A program made the translations under genes and the position numbers. From VBDM01 sp035702665 (lineage in GTDB: Bacteria > Pseudomonadota > Gammaproteobacteria > Burkholderiales > SG8-39), in NCBI GenBank assembly GCA_035702665.1, contig DASSQD010000091.1, positions 36,006-100,005 of the forward strand: a DNA stretch of 64,000 bases, given 5' to 3'. The stretch's first letter is position 1; every line of letters starts with the position of its first letter. This document shows positions 57,968 to 63,970 of this stretch, in pieces. The notes below the pieces were generated by a model. It was not told the DNA's origin. It worked only from the letters and a program-made list of their open reading frames with translations, and searched no databases.

Positions 57968-58155
57968 GGATTGGAACCGGCGCCTACATCCTTTCCGTCA
58001 AGCGCGCCTCCGGCGAGGGCACGTCGTCGGCTCTGAACGCAAATGGTTGACCGGCGTGCGAACGCGACACCCGGGCAGAAGAGTAGAGCCACCACAAGTA
58101 CGGGAATGACGAAGGTCGGATTCGAATACGGCATGGTACTAATGGTCCCTCTGCA

Positions 58156-58187
58156 ACCTAACGCCCGGCTGCAACGGCATGTTAGGC
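58156..58187 (-). other. Truncated attC site D (32 bp)
   Basis: Cores ACCTAAC (58156-58162) and GTTAGGC (58181-58187) are only 18 bp apart, too close for a normal attC stem. The right half-site still shows the 12-bp end complementarity with site E (GTTAGGCGGTGC against GCACCGCCTAAC). This suggests an internal deletion of an attC. Confidence 0.6.
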
Positions 58188-58715
58188 GGTGCTCCCGGTG
58201 CCCTCTTGAAATGGCCGCGTGGTGAAGCCCCAGCGCGGCACTGCTCGCCGGTATTCCCGATAGGACTCCCCGAACTGTGATGTGAGAGCAGGCTCCTCGT
58301 AGAGAACGACGAATAGGTGGAAGAGGACGAGCACCAGGAGTGCGTACTGGAGCAGAGACACGCTACCGAAGAGCCACGCCTCGCCCAGGATGAGTGCGAG
58401 AACGCCGTTGTACATGGGATTTCGGGTAAAGCGATAGAGACCAGATACGACGAGCACTCGCGGAGGGTCGATGGGTGCGAGAGTGCCCTTGCCCTTGGCG
58501 AAGAAGTCCCAGACGCAGCGGAGCAGGACGACCGTACCGGCGATGGCGAGGATGCTGGCACCGACAGAGGAGAGGCTTGGTTCGGGAGCACGCAGCCGGC
58601 CTGCGGTGCTGAGTATTTCGAAAGGAATGTAGCCGGCTACGGTGCCGGGAAGCAGTAGGACGAAGAAGATGGCCCGTAGGGCGAGAAGGAACCGCATGTT
58701 GAGAGGGAAGGGCAC
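58182..58715 (-). CDS. ICMT/PEMT-like isoprenylcysteine methyltransferase family protein (cassette gene)
   Basis: A 177-residue membrane protein with about five segments and the family C-terminal motif GLYRFTRNPMYNGVLALILGEAW, then EEPALTSQFGESYREY. Bacterial members methylate membrane-linked or small substrates using SAM. GTG 58715 or ATG 58697 could start it. The TAA stop is part of the attC core GCCTAAC, which is typical cassette architecture. The substrate is unknown. Confidence 0.87.
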   Translation of the reverse strand: MPFPLNMRFLLALRAIFFVLLLPGTVAGYIPFEILSTAGRLRAPEPSLSSVGASILAIAGTVVLLRCVWDFFAKGKGTLAPIDPPRVLVVSGLYRFTRNPMYNGVLALILGEAWLFGSVSLLQYALLVLVLFHLFVVLYEEPALTSQFGESYREYRRAVPRWGFTTRPFQEGTGSTA

Positions 58716-58716
58716 C

Positions 58717-58785
58717 GCCTAACGTTTGAGATGAGAGGCGTGACCCGGCTTGCCGGGGCGCGTCCTCTCGATTGAAGGGTTAGGC
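58717..58785 (-). other. attC site E (69 bp)
   Basis: Cores GCCTAAC (58717-58723) and GTTAGGC (58779-58785) flank arms GATGAGAGG and CCTCTCGATT, with a closing stem CCCGG/CCGGG. The right arm has one extra G, giving the unpaired base expected on the recombined strand. Confidence 0.88.
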
Positions 58786-59148
58786 ACGCAGCAGCCAACC
58801 GATACGATCGTACGAAGCAGCATAGTGGGCGGTGACTGCAACGGCAAGAATGACTGCGAGGATCTGGCTCCCCGACTGATACAGGGCCCAGGCGCCAAAG
58901 GCAAAGAACAGGGCTTCGATTCCGAGGCGAAGTGCGCCGGGCACGGCGACCGGTGCCGTGCCAGAACGACTTGGATCGCCTGGCACGGCAAACACTCCCC
59001 ACATGATTGCGGCGGCAATGGGAGTGAGCAATGCGAAAACATAGCGACCAAGGCCTCCGCCCTGATGCCACCCCCAAACACCCATCGCAACTAGAGCTGT
59101 CAGCTCCAGGAGGAAGCGAAAAGCAAGGTTTGCCGGATGTGAACCCAT
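58780..59148 (-). CDS. YrdB/DUF2568-like membrane protein (cassette gene)
   Basis: A 122-residue protein with four membrane segments (LAFRFLLELTALVAMGVWGW; YVFALLTPIAAAIMWGVF; GIEALFFAFGAWALY; ILAVILAVAVTAHYA), matching DUF2568. ATG 59148 has AAGG five bases upstream. The stop TAA lies inside the GCCTAAC core of site E. The function is unknown. Confidence 0.83.
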   Translation of the reverse strand: MGSHPANLAFRFLLELTALVAMGVWGWHQGGGLGRYVFALLTPIAAAIMWGVFAVPGDPSRSGTAPVAVPGALRLGIEALFFAFGAWALYQSGSQILAVILAVAVTAHYAASYDRIGWLLRA

Positions 59149-59245
59149 TGTTACCTTCACGACTGCATGGAACGAAGCCTCCGCGCTCGATCAGCACTCT
59201 CTCGGCTTTCGAGTGCCGACTGCGTACGGTGGCTCATGCTTGCGG

Positions 59246-59334
59246 GCCTAACGTTCGAAATCAGCGGCGGGCCGCTGCGCCGCAAGAGAGGCACCGCACT
59301 CCCAGCCCGTCCGCTCTCGAATGCGTTGTTAGAC
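59246..59334 (-). other. attC site F (89 bp)
   Basis: Cores GCCTAAC (59246-59252) and GTTAGAC (59328-59334) flank an imperfect hairpin (AGCGGCGGGC...GCCCGTCCGCT). The arms are less symmetric than in the right-hand sites. The length equals those of sites H-K. Confidence 0.82.
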
Positions 59335-59400
59335 AGTGCCCTTAGCACGACCCAACCTCCATGCGATCAGTGGCGAAACAATGTTGGTCAGTAACACGCG

Positions 59401-59412
59401 GTTAGGTCGCGT
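59401..59412 (-). other. Cassette end core G (half site)
   Basis: GTTAGGTCGCGT is the exact complement of ACGCGACCTAAC at 62229-62240, so it marks one end of the three-gene cassette. A partner core ACCCAAC is present near 59350, but the sequence between does not form convincing arms. It may be a decayed attC. Confidence 0.6.
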
Positions 59413-59439
59413 CCCGCAAACGTCCATATGAAATTGCGA

Positions 59440-60318
59440 TCATGAGGCCCTTGCTCCCGGCTTGATGCGGGTCAGAAGCTGTTTCATGGCTTCCAACGCA
59501 ATGGAGGAATGCCCAGGGCGCCAGATCAGTTGCGTGCGAGCCCTCGCAATGTCACCCGGGAGGCGGCTAATGCGGATCTCGCGCCCGGCTGGGGTCGTTT
59601 CGATGACGGAGCGGGGCACGATAGCGACGCCGGTCCCCGCGGCAACGCACGCGATGATCGCGTGGTAGGACTGGAACTCCATCACGCGGTCGGGGAGTGC
59701 TTGCCCGCGCCCCAGCCAGCGCTCCAGGCGCCCGCGGTACGAGCATCCCGTCGCAAACGCGATCACCGTCCGGTTCCCGATGTCCTTGGGCGAACGGATC
59801 CGGCCGGAGGTTTTCGGCGCAATGAGGACCAGCTCCTCCTCGAATACCGGCTGACTTTCGAGGCCCTGGGCGTTGAACGGTTCGGCTACGAACGCGGCCT
59901 CGACATCCTGCTTGTGGACGCGCGAGACCAGCGCGCCCGAGGTGCCGGTCATGAGCTCGATCTGGACGTCCGGATAGATCTGGTGATAACGGGAAAGGAC
60001 CGGCGGCAGCCGGGTGGCGGATGTGCTTTCGAGGGCTCCGATGCGCAGCGTGCCCCGCGGTTTGCCGTTGCGCAGCGCTGCCTCCGCTTCCAGCGAAAGC
60101 CGCAGCAACCGATCGGCGTAGGTGAGCAGCAGCCTGCCGTCCGCCGACAGCTCGAGCCGGCGCCCGTCGCGCACGAACAGCCGAGTTTCGAGCTCCTCCT
60201 CGAGCCGTCGTACGCGTGTGGTGATATTGGACGGCACGCGATGCAGCTTTGCCGCCGCCCGATTGATGCCGCCCTGTTCGACGACGGTCCTGAAGATCCG
60301 CAATGCGGCAAGGTCCAT
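59440..60318 (-). CDS. LysR-family transcriptional regulator (cassette cargo)
   Basis: A 292-residue LysR protein with an N-terminal helix-turn-helix (INRAAAKLHRVPSNITTRVRRLEEEL) and a type 2 periplasmic-binding effector domain. It is divergent from the MFS transporter gene, with a 73-bp gap holding an inverted repeat, so it probably regulates that transporter. It lies between cassette ends G and H. Confidence 0.92.
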   Translation of the reverse strand: MDLAALRIFRTVVEQGGINRAAAKLHRVPSNITTRVRRLEEELETRLFVRDGRRLELSADGRLLLTYADRLLRLSLEAEAALRNGKPRGTLRIGALESTSATRLPPVLSRYHQIYPDVQIELMTGTSGALVSRVHKQDVEAAFVAEPFNAQGLESQPVFEEELVLIAPKTSGRIRSPKDIGNRTVIAFATGCSYRGRLERWLGRGQALPDRVMEFQSYHAIIACVAAGTGVAIVPRSVIETTPAGREIRISRLPGDIARARTQLIWRPGHSSIALEAMKQLLTRIKPGARAS

Positions 60319-60319
60319 G

Positions 60320-60334
60320 TTCTCAGAAAGAGAA
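60320..60334. promoter_or_regulatory. Candidate LysR operator
   Basis: An inverted repeat TTCTC-AGAAA-GAGAA lies immediately upstream of the LysR start, in the short divergent region. It has the size and T...A form of a LysR box. The site is inferred. Confidence 0.45.
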
Positions 60335-60391
60335 TGATGTGTTCTTTATTATTCAGTTTTTAGCGCCTGATGGTCAACCTACACTTGCACG

Positions 60392-61615
60392 GTGCCGTCA
60401 CTACCCCTGGGCGAGAGAACGAAGGCGTACCCGGCCTGGGTCGTCGCCTGGACCGGGCTCGCCGCGCTTGCCGTGGCGATGGGAATCGGGCGCTTCGCCT
60501 TCACGCCGATCCTGCCCATGATGCAGGACGATGCCGGCGTGTCGGTCTCGCAGGGCGGCTGGCTCGCTTCCGCCAACTATGCCGGCTACCTTGCGGGCGC
60601 CCTGTCCACGATCGTCATGCGGGTCCGGCCCGCCGTCGCCATACGGCTTGCGCTCGTTCTAATCGGCTTGTCCACGCTCGCAATGGGTGTGGAGCACCGA
60701 TTCGCGGTCTGGATCGCGTTGCGCGCCGTCGCCGGCGTCGCCAGCGCCTGGGTGCTGGTTTTCGTGTCGGCCTGGGCCCTGGAGCAGCTTGCGGCGCTCG
60801 ACTGCCCCGCCTTGGCGGGCGCGGTATATGCCGGCGTCGGCGCGGGGATCGCAGCTGCCGGCGGCGCCTGCCTCCTGCTCATGAACATGGGCGTTCGCTC
60901 GGCGGACGCGTGGATCGTTTTGGGCACCGCCTCCCTCGCCGCAACCGCCGCCGTATGGCCGTTCGTCGCGGCGGGCCCGCCACCCGCGGCGGTCGAAACG
61001 ACGGCGGAGGCACAGTCCGGACCACCGAGGACGGAGTCCTGGCGTCTCATGCTCTGCTATGGCGCCTTCGGATTCGGCTACATCATCCCCGCCACGTTCC
61101 TGCCGGTCATGGGCAAGGAGGCCGTTCCCGATCCCTTCCTTTTTGGATGGGCGTGGCCGGTCTTCGGTGCCGCTGCTGCGGCGTCGACGCTTTTTGCCGC
61201 CCGCACGAGCCGATTCCTTTCGCAGCGCGGGACCTGGATCGCCGGCAACCTGACGATGGCCCTTGGCGTGATTCTTCCCGTGGTGGTAAAGGGACTGTCA
61301 GGAATTTTGGTCGCAGCTCTGTTCGTCGGGGGCACGTTCATGGTGATTACCATGGCCGGAATGCAGGAAGCGCGAAGGTTGGCCGGAGCGCGGGCGCGAG
61401 AGCTCATGGCCGCGATGACCTCAGCGTTCGCCGTGGGCCAGATCGTCGGCCCGCTCAGCGTGAGCGCCCTGACCGCCGCGACAGGCGGTTTTGCCCCCGC
61501 GCTAGTGGTTGCGGCAAGCCTGCTCGGACTAAGCGCGTTCCTACTTATTCCCGCGAGAGTCGAACCACGGTCTGGCGGCCCTCGCCAGCCCGCCGACCAG
61601 AGCGATATCGCATAG
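60392..61615 (+). CDS. YbfB/YjiJ-family MFS transporter (cassette cargo)
   Basis: A 407-residue transporter with twelve membrane segments and the YbfB/YjiJ opening AMGIGRFAFTPILPMMQDDAGVS. The transport substrate is unknown. The start is GTG. It is divergent from the LysR gene and 10 bp before the carboxymuconolactone decarboxylase-like gene, probably in one transcript with it. Confidence 0.9.
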   Translation: MPSLPLGERTKAYPAWVVAWTGLAALAVAMGIGRFAFTPILPMMQDDAGVSVSQGGWLASANYAGYLAGALSTIVMRVRPAVAIRLALVLIGLSTLAMGVEHRFAVWIALRAVAGVASAWVLVFVSAWALEQLAALDCPALAGAVYAGVGAGIAAAGGACLLLMNMGVRSADAWIVLGTASLAATAAVWPFVAAGPPPAAVETTAEAQSGPPRTESWRLMLCYGAFGFGYIIPATFLPVMGKEAVPDPFLFGWAWPVFGAAAAASTLFAARTSRFLSQRGTWIAGNLTMALGVILPVVVKGLSGILVAALFVGGTFMVITMAGMQEARRLAGARARELMAAMTSAFAVGQIVGPLSVSALTAATGGFAPALVVAASLLGLSAFLLIPARVEPRSGGPRQPADQSDIA

Positions 61616-61625
61616 GAGAGCGAAC

Positions 61626-62228
61626 ATGACCGAAGAAAAGTGGACCGCGGGCCACGTGGCGTTCCAGGACCGGATGCCGCCGCTTGCCGCGGACAAGATG
61701 AACGATGCGCAGCGCAAAGCCGCGGCGGAGATGGCTGCGGGTCCCCGCAAGGGCGTGAAGGGGCCGTTCATACCGCTCATCCGGAGTCCCGAGCTGATGG
61801 ATCGGCTGCAGAAGGTCGGTGAATACCTTCGGTTCCAAAGCGCGCTCGAACCGCGGATCAGCGAGTTCATCATGCTGATCGTTTCGAGAGAGTGGACCCA
61901 GCAGTTCGAGTGGACGGTCCACGCGCCGCTCGGCTGCAAGGCCGGCCTGAAGGAGGACGTCATTGAGGCCCTCGCCGAAGGAAGGCGTCCCCGCGCCATG
62001 CGCGCCGACGAGGAGATCGTCTACGACTTCTGCGCGGAGCTGCTCCGAACCAAGGGCGTTTCGGATACAACGTACCGGCGCGCCGTGGGCGCCTTCGGGG
62101 AGAGAGGCGTCGTGGATATCGTCGGCGTCGTGGGCTATTTCGCGACCGTCTCAATGGTACTGAACGTGGCGCACACGCCACCCGACGACCGGGGCAGCGT
62201 CAGGTTGCTGTCGTCGTTTCCGTTCTGA
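61626..62228 (+). CDS. Carboxymuconolactone decarboxylase/AhpD-like protein (cassette cargo)
   Basis: A 200-residue helical protein of the CMD family (ISEFIMLIVSREWTQQFEWTVHAPLGCKAGL). The position of the AhpD CxxC redox pair is occupied by EWTVHA, so peroxidase-type thiol chemistry is unlikely. GGAGAG precedes the ATG. Its stop lies just before the ACCTAAC core of site H. Together with the MFS transporter it suggests uptake or export and conversion of a small aromatic or lactone. Confidence 0.88.
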   Translation: MTEEKWTAGHVAFQDRMPPLAADKMNDAQRKAAAEMAAGPRKGVKGPFIPLIRSPELMDRLQKVGEYLRFQSALEPRISEFIMLIVSREWTQQFEWTVHAPLGCKAGLKEDVIEALAEGRRPRAMRADEEIVYDFCAELLRTKGVSDTTYRRAVGAFGERGVVDIVGVVGYFATVSMVLNVAHTPPDDRGSVRLLSSFPF

Positions 62229-62233
62229 ACGCG

Positions 62234-62323
62234 ACCTAACGTGAAGGTGTACGGCGCGCCGCAGCGAGGCGACTAGTAGAGCACGGCGGCTCGCCGCGCG
62301 TCCGCACTACCGCTATGTTAGGG
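62234..62323 (-). other. attC site H (90 bp)
   Basis: Cores ACCTAAC (62234-62240) and GTTAGGG (62317-62323) flank arms GGCGCGCCGC and GCCGCGCGTCC with extra bases on the right arm. The 92-residue gene stops in its right core. Confidence 0.88.
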
Positions 62324-62596
62324 CGCATTGGTTTCGGTGCGCACATTGCTGAGAGTCAGCACTCCATATGTCGGACACGCAATCACGGTGAACAAGATCT
62401 TTTCGTCTTCGTGGACGTAATAACACGACGCTTGCTTGCCCGCACGTAGAGTCTCCTGCATTTGCAAGTGGCCGGGGCCGCGATACGGTTCGTATTCGTG
62501 ATCTCCGTCCTCACGGGGTAGTGCCTCGGCATTAAAGGCGCCAACCGGCGCGCCCTGGAAGTGAAACGTCGCGCCAATATGCTCGAATCGTTTCAT
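62318..62596 (-). CDS. Hypothetical cassette protein (92 aa)
   Basis: A 92-residue soluble acidic protein (starts MKRFEHIGATFHFQG). It has an aromatic-rich middle and a late beta-like stretch (KILFTVIACPTYGVLTL). No signal, membrane segment or known motif is seen. The TAA stop is inside the attC core at 62317-62323. The start ATG lies a few bases from site I, so the gene fills the cassette. Confidence 0.72.
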   Translation of the reverse strand: MKRFEHIGATFHFQGAPVGAFNAEALPREDGDHEYEPYRGPGHLQMQETLRAGKQASCYYVHEDEKILFTVIACPTYGVLTLSNVRTETNAP

Positions 62597-62599
62597 GCG

Positions 62600-62689
62600 C
62601 TTTAGCGTTCACGGCCACCCGGCCGACGAGATGAACGAAACGATACGGTACGTCGCTTCAGAGGCTCCGGGTGGGCCGCGCTGTTAGGA
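62600..62689 (-). other. attC site I (90 bp)
   Basis: Left core degenerate (CTTTAGC), right core GTTAGGA (62683-62689). The arms CGGCCACCCGG and CCGGGTGGGCCG pair with one extra G on the right. The central region is nearly identical to site J. The right core continues as AGGAGG. Confidence 0.88.
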
Positions 62690-62737
62690 GGCATGTGGTA
62701 CGTGCATCGGCTTGCCGTCGCGGAAACGGGTTAGCAA

Positions 62738-62956
62738 CTAGATCAGGCCAGCTGCGTCCAGGATTAGATCTAGCTGCCGTTCGGCTAGCTCCAATCGGTC
62801 GTCGAAGCCGATGAATCTGAAGAGAAACGGGGCTTCCTTCTTGCCGCTGGTCTCGCCGAGGTACTCGTACGTATGCAGGATAGGCCGAGTAAATTCGTCA
62901 TCTTCGTAAGCCACGCCGAAGTAGATTGACCCGACTTTCAGCTGAGGGCGGCCCAC
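62738..62956 (-). CDS. Hypothetical cassette protein (72 aa)
   Basis: A 72-residue acidic protein (GRPQLKVGSIYFGVAYEDDE) with a C-terminal amphipathic helix. GTG 62956 is chosen because GGGAGG, part of the complement of attC J's left core, sits six bases upstream: the attC supplies the ribosome-binding site. It stops 48 bp from site I. No family is recognised. Confidence 0.68.
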   Translation of the reverse strand: MGRPQLKVGSIYFGVAYEDDEFTRPILHTYEYLGETSGKKEAPFLFRFIGFDDRLELAERQLDLILDAAGLI

Positions 62957-62965
62957 GTTCTTGCC

Positions 62966-63055
62966 TCCCAACGTTCGCGGCCACCTGGCCGACGAGATGA
63001 CGAAAACGATACGGTACGCCCCTTCAGAGGCTCCGGGTGGGCCGCACTGTTAGGC
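62966..63055 (-). other. attC site J (90 bp)
   Basis: Left core CCCAAC (62967-62972), right core GTTAGGC (63049-63055). The arms CGGCCACC and GGTGGGCCG pair with one unpaired G on the right arm. Roughly 90% identical to site I along its length. Confidence 0.9.
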
Positions 63056-63059
63056 GGTA

Positions 63060-63386
63060 CTACCATTTCTTGAATGGCGACCGTCGCTGTAGGTCTAGGA
63101 ACTTGTTGTAAGACTCGACATTCTTCGCTTCCTCCATTTGCCATGCCTGCTTCTTGGCTTGATCGCGCCATTCGTATGTTCTTCCCACCCTCCTGTGAAT
63201 AACCGCGACCCAGTGGCTCAAGTCAAATGGCTCTATTGGTGCCCCAGGGTCAGCATGGCCATCTGCCCATAGGGCTAACCCATTACCCCAACGTTTCGCC
63301 TCCTCTTGAGATATCACAAAGGTGGCGAAAATATAGGCCGCCAAGGAACCGGCATCAGAGGCAAGTCGATCTTCGCGCTCACCCAT
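63060..63386 (-). CDS. Hypothetical cassette protein (108 aa)
   Basis: A 108-residue protein (MGEREDRLASDAGSLAAYIF) with tryptophan-rich and charged stretches and a lysine/arginine-rich C terminus. It has no signal or known domain. ATG 63386 is close to site K, and a longer frame would run through the attC. Its base composition is less GC-rich than the core genes. Confidence 0.68.
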   Translation of the reverse strand: MGEREDRLASDAGSLAAYIFATFVISQEEAKRWGNGLALWADGHADPGAPIEPFDLSHWVAVIHRRVGRTYEWRDQAKKQAWQMEEAKNVESYNKFLDLQRRSPFKKW

Positions 63387-63394
63387 TCCGTACC

Positions 63395-63482
63395 ACCTAA
63401 CGTTCGCGACCACGCGCGGGCGCGGACAACGGTTGACCAAAGTGCGACGCTTCTCGCCCGTCGTGGTGGGGCGCTGTTAGAC
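63395..63482 (-). other. attC site K (88 bp)
   Basis: Cores ACCTAAC (63395-63401) and GTTAGAC (63476-63482) flank arms CGCGACCACG and CGTGGTGGGGCG with extra bases on the right arm. The centre differs from sites I and J. Confidence 0.88.
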
Positions 63483-63698
63483 GGCAGCCAGGACGGCCCG
63501 TCGAATGGGTTGCGGAAGTTCAATCGGCGCGAAGAGACTCTGAGGATAAAGGTAGTCTTCGCCTGACTCGTCAATGACTCGAAGTTGCCGATGCTTCGCT
63601 GCATCGGGATCTGGAAGGACCTGGTAAATCTTGCGCCGTTCCAACGACACCTCGTACCCGTCGTTCTTCAGACAAACCGCAAATTGCTTGGCTTTCAT
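63477..63698 (-). CDS. Conserved hypothetical cassette protein (73 aa)
   Basis: A 73-residue protein (MKAKQFAVCLKNDGYEVSLE; then IDESGEDYLYPQSLF and PIELPQPIRRAVL). I recognise this as a widespread conserved hypothetical type, often seen next to a protein like its upstream neighbour. The stop TAA is inside the GTCTAAC core. It follows the 77-residue gene by 4 bp, so both are in one cassette. Confidence 0.78.
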   Translation of the reverse strand: MKAKQFAVCLKNDGYEVSLERRKIYQVLPDPDAAKHRQLRVIDESGEDYLYPQSLFAPIELPQPIRRAVLAAV

Positions 63699-63702
63699 GG
63701 GT

Positions 63703-63936
63703 TCAGTCGATATAGCGCTTGATCTTGAGTTCTTTACGCCCGATGCCATGGGCTTCGTACCAGTGTACCTCGGCTAGCCGAACCGTGCCGTCGGACAGGC
63801 GAACTCGCGCGATGCCCTTCCGCTTGCGCCACCGGCCGCGGCCGTAAAACTTCCGGAGGCGCGCGAGCTCTCGGATGGACGATCCGGTCGCGAAAGTTTC
63901 AACATGCGTTACCTCACCGACGATCTCGAAGTACAT
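63703..63936 (-). CDS. Conserved hypothetical basic cassette protein (77 aa)
   Basis: A 77-residue basic protein (MYFEIVGEVTHVETFATGSS; RLRKFYGRGRWRKRKG; EVHWYEAHGIGRKELK). It is rich in Arg/Lys and aromatic residues and may bind nucleic acid. It is the first gene of a two-gene cassette with the 73-residue protein. A toxin-antitoxin role is possible but untested; no toxin fold is recognised. Confidence 0.78.
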   Translation of the reverse strand: MYFEIVGEVTHVETFATGSSIRELARLRKFYGRGRWRKRKGIARVRLSDGTVRLAEVHWYEAHGIGRKELKIKRYID

Positions 63937-63970
63937 CAGCCGCCGATACTACGCAATTCCACGAGCTGCC

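Noticed and set aside
59349..59407. A complete attC at site G (ACCCAAC to GTTAGGT)
   Set aside because: The cores and spacing fit, but the arms between do not pair convincingly. Only the right core, supported by 12-bp complementarity with H, was kept.
62692..62733. Tiny plus-strand frame ATG TGG TAC ... TAG right after AGGAGG of site I
   Set aside because: Only 13 codons, against cassette polarity; the SD match arises from the attC core. Not enough support to call a gene.
62600..63055. Near-identical 90-bp repeats read as a CRISPR array or tandem repeat
   Set aside because: The repeats are hundreds of bp apart with coding sequence between, are too long for CRISPR repeats and carry attC cores; no cas genes are present.
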